Assembly: GCA_902462035.1 (NCBI GenBank)
Contig: CABQAC010000027.1
Location: forward strand, 1 to 12,963
DNA: 12,963 bases
From: an uncultured Eubacteriales bacterium
Lineage (GTDB): Bacteria > Bacillota > Clostridia > Oscillospirales > Acutalibacteraceae
Direction: 5' to 3'
Each line of letters begins with the position of its first letter. The first letter of the stretch is position 1. The position numbers and the translations under genes were made by a program. Below the pieces are notes generated by a model. That model made no database searches. It saw nothing but the letters and a program-made list of their open reading frames with translations, and was not told the origin of the DNA. Shown in pieces: positions 6,492 through 12,963 of this stretch.

Positions 6492-7889
6492 ATGGATCAT
6501 CGGATGCAGCGTTTTTTTCAATCCATACAAGATCAAAGGGTCGCGTTTTGCGGTATCGGCGTCAGCAATGCGCCGTTGGTCGCGATGTTTTTGCAAAAAG
6601 GCGCCAAGGTGACGGTCCGTGACCGCCGTACGCGGGAACAGATGGGGGATTTGGCGGATCAAATGGCCCGGCAAGGCGCACAACTGCGGCTGGGCAAGGA
6701 TTATCTGGCGGATTTGTGCCAGGAGGACGTGGTATTCCGGACCCCTGGGATGCGCTATATGATGCCGGAATTGGAAGAAGCCCGCCGGGCGGGCGTGGCG
6801 GTCACGTCGGAAATGGAAGTGTTTTTTGACCTTTGCCCCTGCCCGATTTTTGCCGTGACAGGCAGCGATGGAAAAACCACCACCACCTCGATTATTGCAG
6901 AACTGTTCCGCGCGGCGGGCAAAACGGTCCATTTGGGCGGCAATATCGGCCGTGCGCTGTTGCCGTTGGTCGAGGAAATCCTGCCCGGGGATGTGGCTGT
7001 AGTGGAGCTTTCCAGCTTTCAGCTGATCTCCATGCGGCAAAGCCCCCAGGTCGCGGTGGTGACCAACCTTTCCCCCAACCACTTGGACGTGCATAAAGAT
7101 ATGGCGGAATACATCGGCGCAAAGAAAAATATCTTTCTTCACCAAAACGCGTTCTGCCGCGCGGTGCTCAACCAGGATAACGAGATTACCGCCCAGTTCG
7201 CGGCTGAGACCCGCGGTCAGACGCTGATGTTCAGCCGGCGGGAAAAGCCCCTTTCCGGTGCTTTCCTGCGCGAAGACGGCAGCATCTGCATGTCGATGCG
7301 CGGCAAGGAATTTCCCATTCTAAAGGCTTCGGACATCCGGATCCCCGGCAACCATAATATCGAAAATTACTTGGCCGCCATTTCGGCGGTTTGGGGTTTT
7401 GTCCCGGCAGAAATTATGGCGGGGGTGGCAAAGAGCTTCCCCGGCGTGGAGCACCGCGCCGAATTTGTACGGGAGCTGGGCGGGGTCAAATATTATAACG
7501 ATTCGATCGCCACCAGCCCTACTCGGACGATATCCGGCACCTTGTCGCTGTATGACCGGAAAATAATTTTGATCGCCGGCGGGTACGATAAAAAAATTCC
7601 ATTCGATTCCCTTGGCCCGGTGATGGTGGATAAGGTCAAGACCTTAATTTTGCTGGGTGTGACAGCGGATAAAATCGAAGCGGCGGTCAAGGCCGCGCCG
7701 GATTACAAGGAGGGCTGCCCCGCTATCGTGCGGGTGGCCGGCATGGAGGAAGCGGTGGCCGCGGCACGCGCCGCCGCCCAAAATGGAGATATCGTTTCCC
7801 TTTCTCCGGCCTGTGCCAGTTTTGATATGTACCCCAATTTCGAAGCGCGGGGCGAGCATTATAAAGATATCGTGAATCGTTTGGCCTGA
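6492..7889 (+). CDS. murD: UDP-N-acetylmuramoyl-L-alanine--D-glutamate ligase MurD
   Basis: This cytoplasmic ATP-dependent ligase adds D-glutamate to UDP-MurNAc-L-Ala in peptidoglycan precursor synthesis. At 465 residues it has the usual three-domain length. Domain 1 has the nucleotide-binding CGIGVSN. The ATP loop is GSDGKTTTT (about 124-132; the Asp in place of the common Asn is usual in clostridial forms). ELSSFQL and NLSPNHLDVH follow, then YIGAKKNIF with the lysine that is carbamylated in the family, NHNIENY (297-303), EHRAEF (320-325) and YYNDSIATSP. Start is uncertain: in-frame ATGs lie at 6492 and 6504 and a TTG at 6480; GAAGG (6475-6479) is 12 bases from ATG 6492, which I prefer. The gene has its own promoter and terminator and lies outside any visible division/cell-wall cluster. 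Confidence 0.95.
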   Translation: MDHRMQRFFQSIQDQRVAFCGIGVSNAPLVAMFLQKGAKVTVRDRRTREQMGDLADQMARQGAQLRLGKDYLADLCQEDVVFRTPGMRYMMPELEEARRAGVAVTSEMEVFFDLCPCPIFAVTGSDGKTTTTSIIAELFRAAGKTVHLGGNIGRALLPLVEEILPGDVAVVELSSFQLISMRQSPQVAVVTNLSPNHLDVHKDMAEYIGAKKNIFLHQNAFCRAVLNQDNEITAQFAAETRGQTLMFSRREKPLSGAFLREDGSICMSMRGKEFPILKASDIRIPGNHNIENYLAAISAVWGFVPAEIMAGVAKSFPGVEHRAEFVRELGGVKYYNDSIATSPTRTISGTLSLYDRKIILIAGGYDKKIPFDSLGPVMVDKVKTLILLGVTADKIEAAVKAAPDYKEGCPAIVRVAGMEEAVAAARAAAQNGDIVSLSPACASFDMYPNFEARGEHYKDIVNRLA

Positions 7890-7905
7890 CCAGGGGCCGG
7901 GCCTG

Positions 7906-7946
7906 CGGCGGATTCCCACCCGGAGGGGAGGGGATCCGCCGTTTTT
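7906..7946 (+). terminator. Rho-independent terminator after murD
   Basis: CGGCGGAT (7906-7913) pairs with ATCCGCCG (7934-7941). The stem continues inward through a wobble and C-G pairs to a small loop, and TTTTT (7942-7946) follows. It lies 17 bases after the murD stop. The next gene's ribosome binding site begins only about 9 bases later, so that gene depends on read-through or an undetected promoter. Confidence 0.85.
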
Positions 7947-7967
7947 ACAGCAAAAGGAGGCGTCGTG

Positions 7968-8486
7968 ATGGAGCGGGCGGGCCGGGAAGTTTTTCCCCGT
8001 ATCTTTAAAATGATGGAACAGGCTTTTCCCCCTGCGGAGACGCGGGACCGGCAGGGACAGGAATCGCTTTTTGACCATCCGGCGTACCGGCTGTACGTCA
8101 GCCGGGATCAAACCGGGCAAATCCAGGGCTTTATCGCCGCTTGGGAGTTTGAAGATTTTCGGTTTGTGGAACATTTGGCGGTGGACGCTGCGGTACGGGG
8201 CGGCGGGCAGGGCGGTGCGATGATGCGCGAATACCTGGGAAGGGATCCGCGGCCGGTGGTGCTGGAGGTTGAACCGCCGCTGGGCGAGATGGCGCGGCGG
8301 CGAATCGGCTTTTACGAGCGGCTGGGCTTTGCGCTCAATCGGTTCGATTACCGCCAGCTTCCCCTGCGGAAAGGGGACGGCCCCATGCCGCTGCTGGTGA
8401 TGAGCTGGCCCCAACCGGTAACCGAACAAGCATTCGCGCCTTATAAAAGAACGATCTACCGCGAGGTTTATGGCCAGAGCAAATAG
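7968..8486 (+). CDS. GNAT family N-acetyltransferase
   Basis: A 172-residue single-domain acetyltransferase. The acetyl-CoA-binding motif A is seen as HLAVDAAVRGGGQGGAMM (about residues 67-84), matching the R/Q-x-x-G-x-G/A pyrophosphate loop. Motif B is GFYERLGFALN (about 112-122). The C-terminal strand region is intact. The acetyl acceptor cannot be predicted. Start ATG 7968 is 7 bases from AGGAGG (7955-7960); a GTG at 7965 is also in frame but too close. It begins right after the murD terminator and ends 19 bases before the first M42 aminopeptidase, on the same strand, so it probably heads that operon. Confidence 0.88.
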   Translation: MERAGREVFPRIFKMMEQAFPPAETRDRQGQESLFDHPAYRLYVSRDQTGQIQGFIAAWEFEDFRFVEHLAVDAAVRGGGQGGAMMREYLGRDPRPVVLEVEPPLGEMARRRIGFYERLGFALNRFDYRQLPLRKGDGPMPLLVMSWPQPVTEQAFAPYKRTIYREVYGQSK

Positions 8487-8505
8487 CGGAAAAGGAGTGA
8501 GCAAC

Positions 8506-9525
8506 TTGGATTTAAAAGAAACCATCTATACCTTGTGCGGCGCGGCGGGCGTGGCGGGGGACGAAGGTTCGGCGGCGGAGGCGGCCGCGTCGATGCTGTC
8601 TTGCTTCGCGCGGGTGCGCAGGGACCGCGCGGGCAATGTCATCGGCGAAATAGCGGGCAGCGGGGACCGGCATATTTTGCTGGACGCCCATATCGACCAG
8701 ATCGGCCTGATCGTCACCCAAATCGGCGAGGACGGGTTCCTCCAGTTTACCTCCTGCGGCGGCATGGACCGCCGGGTTGTCATGGGCAAGCCGGTGACGG
8801 TGCTGGGCAAGGAGCCTGTAAAGGGAATCGTCGCTTCCACGCCGCCCCATTTGGCGGCAAAGGACGACAAGCTGCCAAAGCTGGAGGAGATGACCATCGA
8901 CACCGGCCTTTGCGGGCAAGCGCTCCGCGCGCTGGTTTCGCCTGGCGACCGGGTGGTCATCGACCTGGCTCCCCAGGAATTGCTGGGCGGGCGGCTTACC
9001 TCCCCGGCGCTGGATGACCGCAGCGGCGTGGCCGCCATTTTGCGTTGCTTGTCGCTGCTCAAGGACCGGACGCTGCCCTGCCGGGTGACGGTGGTGTTCA
9101 GCGTGCAGGAGGAAACCAGCGGCACAGGCGCGGCGGTTTCCTCTTTCGCCCTTGCGCCGGACGAAGCCATCGCGGTGGATGTGGGCCACGCGGCTATCCC
9201 CGGCGCGCCGGAGGACGGTACCGGGAAGATGGGCGGCGGGGTGATGATCGGCTTTGCGCCAACGCTGTCCCGCCCGGTTTGTCAAAAGCTGGTGGAACTG
9301 GCTAAGGCGGAAAACATTCCTTACCAATACGATGTGATGGGCGGGCGAACCTATACCAACGCCGACCAAATCGCCGTGTCGGGCGCTGGGGTTGCGTCGG
9401 GCCTGGTTTCCATCCCGCTGAAGTATATGCACACCTCGGTAGAGGTGGTGGATCTGGCCGACGTGGAACAAACCGCGCGGCTGCTGGCGGCTTATTTGTT
9501 GGCGGGAGGGATGCAAAATGGCTGA
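8506..9525 (+). CDS. M42 family metallopeptidase (glutamyl/leucyl aminopeptidase, FrvX-like)
   Basis: A 339-residue cytoplasmic aminopeptidase of the TET/FrvX type, which usually forms dodecamers and trims peptides to amino acids. The two-metal site is complete: His62 (DAHIDQIGL), Asp170 (ALDDRSG), the Glu pair at 202-203 (VQEETSGTG, with the catalytic base), Asp225 (AVDVGH) and His309 (KYMHTSVE). An ATG at 8470 is in frame but would overlap the acetyltransferase gene. AAAGGAG (8491-8497) sits 8 bases before TTG 8506, giving the typical start MDLKETIYTLCGAAG. The stop overlaps the ATG of the second M42 gene by 8 bases, so the pair is probably translationally coupled. The assignment is firm; the preferred N-terminal residue is unknown. 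Confidence 0.93.
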   Translation: MDLKETIYTLCGAAGVAGDEGSAAEAAASMLSCFARVRRDRAGNVIGEIAGSGDRHILLDAHIDQIGLIVTQIGEDGFLQFTSCGGMDRRVVMGKPVTVLGKEPVKGIVASTPPHLAAKDDKLPKLEEMTIDTGLCGQALRALVSPGDRVVIDLAPQELLGGRLTSPALDDRSGVAAILRCLSLLKDRTLPCRVTVVFSVQEETSGTGAAVSSFALAPDEAIAVDVGHAAIPGAPEDGTGKMGGGVMIGFAPTLSRPVCQKLVELAKAENIPYQYDVMGGRTYTNADQIAVSGAGVASGLVSIPLKYMHTSVEVVDLADVEQTARLLAAYLLAGGMQNG

Positions 9526-10535
9526 TTATGAACTGCTGCGGGAACTGTGCCGGGCACGGGGCGTATCCGGCCGGGAAGACGAGGTACGGCAAATTTTGCT
9601 GCGGGAGGCATCTCCCCATGGGACCTGCCGTATCGACCGGCTCGGAAACCTGATTGTGGAGAAAAAAGGCGCCGCGCGGCCCAAGGAAACGCTGATGCTT
9701 TCCGCCCATATGGATGAAGTGGGGTTGATCGTTACCCGCGTTACGGCGGAAGGCTACCTGCACTTCGAAACCGTGGGCGGCATCGACGGCAAAATTTTGC
9801 CCGGCATCCAAGTTTACATTGGGCCAAAAGCCGTGCCCGGCGTCATCGGAGCCAAGGCCGTCCACCTGATGACCGAATCCGAAAAGGAGACGCCCTTAAA
9901 ACCGGATCAAATGTTTATCGATATCGGCGCAGAAACCCGGGAAGAGGCGGAACGGGCGGTGTGCTGCGGGGACGAGGTCTCTTTTGGCAGCGCGTTTTGC
10001 CGCCGGGGCGGCGTCATTTCGGGCCGTGCGCTGGACGACCGGGCCGGCTGCGCGCTTTTGATCGAGCTGCTGCGCCGCCCATTGCCTTACGATATGACCT
10101 TTGCCTTTCTAGTGCAGGAGGAAGTGGGTCTGCGGGGCGCGCGGGCAGCCGCTTTTGGGGTGGCGCCCCAATCCGCCATTGTGGTGGAAGCCACAACCGC
10201 CGCCGATGTGGCGGGAAAAACAGGTCTGCCGGTTGGGCGGCGGGCCGGTTGTCAGCTTTATGGATAAAAGCACCATCTACGACAAGGCTTACTATCAGCT
10301 GGCGTTCCGCCTGGCCGGCCAAGAGAAGATTCCCTGCCAGCCCAAACTGGCGGTGGCGGGCGGCAACGACGCGGGCGCCATCCATTGTGCCCGGGACGGG
10401 GTGCGCACCATCGCGCTTTCGCTTCCCTGCCGGTATTTGCATACCCCGGTGGGGCAAATTGCGGCCGGGGACTACGAGGCGGCGGACCAGCTTCTGCAAA
10501 AATTAGCGGCGGCCATTTGTTCGGGAGAATATTAA
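9518..10535 (+). pseudogene. Second M42 family metallopeptidase, frameshifted
   Basis: The first frame (9518-10267) carries a normal M42 N-terminal two thirds: His64 (SAHMDEVGL), Asp173 (ALDDRAG), Glu201-Glu202 (LVQEEVGLRGA) and Glu224 (VVEATTAAD). Soon after, homology stops and the frame closes. The rest of the family sequence continues in another frame from about 10215 to 10535: CRLGGGPVVSFMDKSTIYD, then NDAGAIH and the last metal ligand in RYLHTPV. The break lies at or just before an A5 run (10216-10220). Dropping one A would give 338 residues. Alternatively a short deletion (length 2 mod 3) removed the few residues normally found between ADV and CRLG. All ligands exist once the frames are joined, so the lesion is recent, a sequencing error, or a recoding site. 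ATG 9518 follows GGGAGG (9504-9509) by 8 bases. Confidence 0.8.
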
Positions 10536-10569
10536 ACAAGCGGGGATCCTTTTGGGATCCCCGCTTGTT
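10535..10569 (+). terminator. Hairpin terminator after the M42 operon
   Basis: A perfect 15-bp stem pairs AACAAGCGGGGATCC (10535-10549) with GGATCCCCGCTTGTT (10555-10569) around TTTTG. The following bases GCTGTTTTCC give only a weak T tract. It begins on the last base of the M42 stop codon. The next 134 bases (10570-10703) hold nothing I can name. Confidence 0.75.
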
Positions 10570-10703
10570 GCTGTTTTCCTTGCTGTGCAGGCGGAAGATT
10601 CAACCGCGCGAAGCGGGTTGGCGCTTCGGCATGCCAAAGTGGTATTGCTGGGTGGAAAGGCGTGACCCGCCGGTGAAAAAGAGGCTTCTTTCCCACTTCG
10701 GCC

Positions 10704-10732
10704 TTGCTCCTATCCTTGGGATATGGTAGACT
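10704..10732 (+). promoter_or_regulatory. Extended -10 promoter of the GNAT-trmN6-rsmI unit
   Basis: A weak -35 TTGCTC (10704-10709) is 17 bp from TAGACT (10727-10732). The latter is preceded by TGG (10724-10726), the TGn element of extended -10 promoters, which can offset a poor -35. Transcription would begin near 10739, about 25 bases before the chosen TTG start. Confidence 0.5.
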
Positions 10733-10763
10733 GAATATCATTTGCGCAAGGGGGGCAGGGGGT

Positions 10764-11531
10764 TTGATCAGGCTGGCAGGACCGGAGGCACAGGCGTTGC
10801 GCGGGGTTGCGTGCGGCGCCGACCCCTTTGGGTGCCGGATTGTCACGGCCTTACGGGCTTATGGGCAAACGGGTCCGGCGGAGGTTTGGCTGCAAACCCG
10901 CGGCGGCCGAATATCGGCTGCCCTTTGCCGGGTTGACGGGGAGGTAACCCTTTGTGCCGGCCATGCCGCGGACAAAGAACTTCTCGGGTTTCTTTCGTTT
11001 TTGGGATGCCGCTCCATCCTATTGCCCCGTGGAATACTGCCCGCCGGATGGGGAACGATTGCGGAAAGCGGGTGGGTGATGCGTTGGCGCGGGGAACCCG
11101 GCCTTGGCGCTGCCAATACCACGGCGCCCACGGTGCGCTCATTGTTCTCGTTGCTTACCGCCGCCGGGCTGGTAAGCCCGGATGACGGCGTTTATGCCGA
11201 CTTATCCCATAAGCTGCGCCATGGCTTAGTTCGTGCCTCTGGCCGGGTTGACGCGAAAGGGGAGCTGCTGTCCTGCGCTATGACGGTCGCGGAATCCCAC
11301 GGCGCGGCGGTGATCGGCGGGGTAGCCACCCTGCCCGGGCAACGGGGGAAGGGATTTGCCGGGGAACTGGTGCGCGGCATGGCATCCGCGCTCACGGCAG
11401 AGGGAAAACAGGTGTTTTTGTTTTGCCGGGGTGATCTGGTCTCTTTTTACCGCCGCTTGGGGTTCCGGGCGGAACGGGAATGGGAAAACAGAACAGGGGA
11501 TTGCGGCGGCGCGGACGCCGGAGTACAATAA
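10764..11531 (+). CDS. GNAT family N-acetyltransferase with a divergent N-terminal half
   Basis: About 255 residues. The C-terminal third (about 165-230) is a GNAT domain: GVATLPGQRGKGFAGEL (about 186-202) is the acetyl-CoA pyrophosphate loop and SFYRRLGF (217-224) is motif B. The first 140 residues also have a strand-helix pattern (VWLQTRGGRISAAL, then ELLGFLSFLGCRSILLP) that looks like a degenerate GNAT half lacking the glycine loop, so this may be a tandem-GNAT protein; that part is inference. Substrate unknown. The frame is open from TTG 10704, but that codon falls inside the predicted promoter. TTG 10764 with a G-rich AAGGGGG site (from 10749) is the more likely start. The gene is first in an operon, 15 bases before trmN6. 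Confidence 0.8.
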   Translation: MIRLAGPEAQALRGVACGADPFGCRIVTALRAYGQTGPAEVWLQTRGGRISAALCRVDGEVTLCAGHAADKELLGFLSFLGCRSILLPRGILPAGWGTIAESGWVMRWRGEPGLGAANTTAPTVRSLFSLLTAAGLVSPDDGVYADLSHKLRHGLVRASGRVDAKGELLSCAMTVAESHGAAVIGGVATLPGQRGKGFAGELVRGMASALTAEGKQVFLFCRGDLVSFYRRLGFRAEREWENRTGDCGGADAGVQ

Positions 11532-11546
11532 AGGGAGGAAATGCGG

Positions 11547-12260
11547 ATGCAAGGGAAGCGGCTGGAGCCTTTGGGCGGCGGGCTGGAGATTTACACCGCG
11601 CCTGCCTGCCCTGTTACCACCGATTCCCTGTTGCTGGCCGGGTTTGCCGTTTCCGCTTCAGGGCGCCGGCCGGTCCGCGCAGCGGATTTGGGTACGGGCA
11701 ACGGAATTTTGCCCCTGCTTTGGAGCAGGGAGCCGCGCTTTACACCCATTGTCGGGGTGGAAATCCAACCCGCGCTTTGCCGGCTGGCCCGGGAATCTGT
11801 CGAATACAACCGCCTTTCCGGACGGATACAAATAATATGCGCGGATATTCGCTTCATCACAGGCATACTGCCCCGGGAGACTTTCGACTTGGTGTCGTGC
11901 AATCCGCCCTATTACCAGCTCGGCGCTGGGAAAAAGAGTGCGGACACCAGCCGCTTGGCCGCCCGGTCGGAGGAAAACTGCTCCCTGGACGGGGCCGTGC
12001 AAGCCGCCGCTGCGCTGCTGCGGTATGGCGGGCGGCTGTGCATGTGCCACCGGCCGGAACGGCTGTGCGATTTGCTGGAAGCCATGCGCCGCCACGGGGT
12101 GGAGCCCAAGGTGGTTCAGCTGGTGCAGCACCGGGCGGGCCAGCGCCCCAAGTTCGTGTTGGCATGCGGGAAAAAGGGCGGAAAGCCGGGGCTGGACATT
12201 TGGCCCACCCGGGTGCTGACAGAGGAAGAAACAGCGACGCGCATAGAGAGGAGCGTATGA
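11547..12260 (+). CDS. trmN6: tRNA1(Val) (adenine(37)-N6)-methyltransferase TrmN6/YfiC-type
   Basis: A 237-residue Rossmann-fold, SAM-dependent N6-adenine methyltransferase. Motif I is DLGTGNG (47-53), which binds SAM. GVEIQP (70-75) ends the second strand, whose acidic residue holds the SAM ribose. NPPYY (119-123) is the catalytic NPPY motif of N6-adenine enzymes. The N-terminal start (LEPLGGGLEIY, then PVTTDSLLLAGF) is typical of the YfiC/YabB group, which modifies A37 of tRNA1(Val) in E. coli; the exact target here is inferred. ATGs lie at 11541 and 11547; GGGAGG (11533-11538) is 8 bases from 11547 and only 2 from 11541, so 11547 is preferred. Its neighbour rsmI is also close by in Bacillus (yabB-yazA-yabC), but the small GIY-YIG gene yazA is absent between them here. 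Confidence 0.88.
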   Translation: MQGKRLEPLGGGLEIYTAPACPVTTDSLLLAGFAVSASGRRPVRAADLGTGNGILPLLWSREPRFTPIVGVEIQPALCRLARESVEYNRLSGRIQIICADIRFITGILPRETFDLVSCNPPYYQLGAGKKSADTSRLAARSEENCSLDGAVQAAAALLRYGGRLCMCHRPERLCDLLEAMRRHGVEPKVVQLVQHRAGQRPKFVLACGKKGGKPGLDIWPTRVLTEEETATRIERSV

Positions 12261-12262
12261 CC

Positions 12263-12963
12263 ATGGCGGGGCAATTGATGGTGGTGGGAACGCCCATCGG
12301 CAACTTGGGAGATCTTTCCCCGCGGGCAGCCGAAGCGCTTGCGGACTGCGATTTCATCGCGGCGGAGGATACCCGTGTTACGGTCAAACTGCTCAACCAC
12401 CTGGGGATAAAAAAACCGATGATCAGCTACTTTGAACATAACAAAAGGGAACGGGGGGAGTTGATTTGCGCGCGGCTGGAGGCCGGGGAGACCTGCGCCC
12501 TGGTTACCGACGCGGGCATGCCCGCCATATCCGATCCCGGCCAGCTTTTGGTCGCCCAGTGCCACGAGCGCGGTATTCCGGTCACGGTGGTGCCGGGTCC
12601 CAGCGCGGTCGTTTCCGCCCTGGCGCTTTCCGGTCTGCCCACCGGCCGTTTTACCTTCGAGGGTTTTCTGAGCACCGCAAAAAAAAGCCGGCGGGAGCAT
12701 TTGGACGCGATACGCGGGGAATCGAGGACAATGGTATTTTACGAGGCGCCGCACAAACTGCCTTCTACCTTGCGGGATCTGGCGGGCGCGCTGGGAGAAC
12801 GGCGGATTGCCTTGGTGCGGGAGATTACCAAAATACACGAGGAGGTGATCCGCACCACGCTGCCCGAGGCAGCCGCGCGGTTTGCCGAGGGCGGGGCCAG
12901 GGGAGAGTGTGTGCTTGTGATCGAGGGCGCGGCCCCCGCGGCCCTTTCGGCGGAGACGCCGGA
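12263..12963 (+). CDS. rsmI: 16S rRNA (cytidine(1402)-2'-O)-methyltransferase RsmI, 3'-truncated by the window
   Basis: The frame is open to the window end, with about 233 of the usual 275-290 residues present. It is a tetrapyrrole-methylase-fold, SAM-dependent enzyme that methylates the 2'-O of C1402 in 16S rRNA at the ribosomal P site. Diagnostic segments are VVGTPIGNLGDLSPRA (7-22), AAEDTR (33-38), TDAGMPAISDPG (82-93), VVPGPSAVVSALALSGLP, FYEAPHKL and ALVREITKIHEEV. Start: ATG 12257 overlaps the trmN6 stop (ATGA) but has AGGAG (12249-12253) only 3 bases away. ATG 12263, two codons later, has the better 9-base spacing and gives MAGQLMVVGTP. Either way the gene is coupled to trmN6. Identity is firm. 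Confidence 0.95.
   Translation, partial: MAGQLMVVGTPIGNLGDLSPRAAEALADCDFIAAEDTRVTVKLLNHLGIKKPMISYFEHNKRERGELICARLEAGETCALVTDAGMPAISDPGQLLVAQCHERGIPVTVVPGPSAVVSALALSGLPTGRFTFEGFLSTAKKSRREHLDAIRGESRTMVFYEAPHKLPSTLRDLAGALGERRIALVREITKIHEEVIRTTLPEAAARFAEGGARGECVLVIEGAAPAALSAETP

Noticed and set aside
6207..7145. 312-codon reverse-strand open frame opposite murD
   Set aside because: It is antisense to clear MurD motifs, low-complexity in composition, and has no family resemblance.
8512..9516. 334-codon reverse-strand open frame opposite the first M42 gene
   Set aside because: It has no recognisable domains and a His/Arg/Gly/Pro-rich composition, as expected from the antisense of a GC-rich gene. 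The plus strand has a complete metal site.
10216..10220. Programmed frameshift in the second M42 gene
   Set aside because: The shift needed is +1, no stop or rare-codon pause sits at the site, and M42 genes are not known to use recoding. Mutation or sequence error is simpler, so I do not claim recoding.
10570..10703. Possible small gene or RNA between the M42 operon and the next promoter
   Set aside because: Short open frames here lack a ribosome binding site and resemble nothing; no stable structure with a T tract was seen.

Overview
The window looks like chromosomal DNA from a GC-rich Gram-positive anaerobe of the Clostridia, most plausibly Oscillospiraceae/Ruminococcaceae-like. The reasons are strong AGGAGG-type ribosome binding sites, several TTG starts, sigma-A-like promoters, a sortase-type surface protein with an SPxTG motif, a MurD of the clostridial GIGVSN/GSDGKTT type, and tandem M42 aminopeptidases. 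This taxonomic placement is inference from protein style; no rRNA or other marker is present. No RNA gene, insertion sequence, prophage or CRISPR array was seen.

Layout. (1) 1-882: 3' part of a Gfo/Idh/MocA oxidoreductase, cut by the window edge. It converges with and overlaps by 8 bp a reverse-strand M14 carboxypeptidase-fold gene (875-1771). (2) 1902-2465: a Nudix ADP-ribose pyrophosphatase, followed by a terminator. (3) 2694-3668, reverse: a secreted, sortase-anchored protein with about 20 pentapeptide repeats and its own terminator. (4) 3669-3999: a divergent regulatory region with two predicted promoters. (5) 4000-5823: a large lipoprotein that also has a C-terminal membrane helix, followed by a pyridoxamine-oxidase-fold (NimA-like) gene (5895-6371). 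(6) 6372-7946: promoter, murD and terminator. (7) 7968-10535: a GNAT acetyltransferase and two overlapping M42 aminopeptidase genes, the second frameshifted, ending at a perfect 15-bp hairpin. (8) 10704-12963: a new transcription unit with an extended -10 promoter, a two-part GNAT protein, TrmN6 tRNA methyltransferase and RsmI 16S rRNA methyltransferase (cut by the window end).

How the genes fit together. Most are housekeeping or small-molecule genes in short operons: cell-wall precursor synthesis (murD), peptide turnover (M42 pair), RNA modification (trmN6-rsmI, neighbours in other Firmicutes such as Bacillus yabB-yazA-yabC) and nucleotide clean-up (Nudix). The parts most worth a second look are the M14 homologue that has lost all three zinc ligands and the catalytic glutamate while staying open, the repeat-built surface protein with a direct-repeat operator at its predicted promoter, the doubly anchored lipoprotein with internally repeated modules, and the broken second M42 gene. 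I found no clear multi-gene system that is new.
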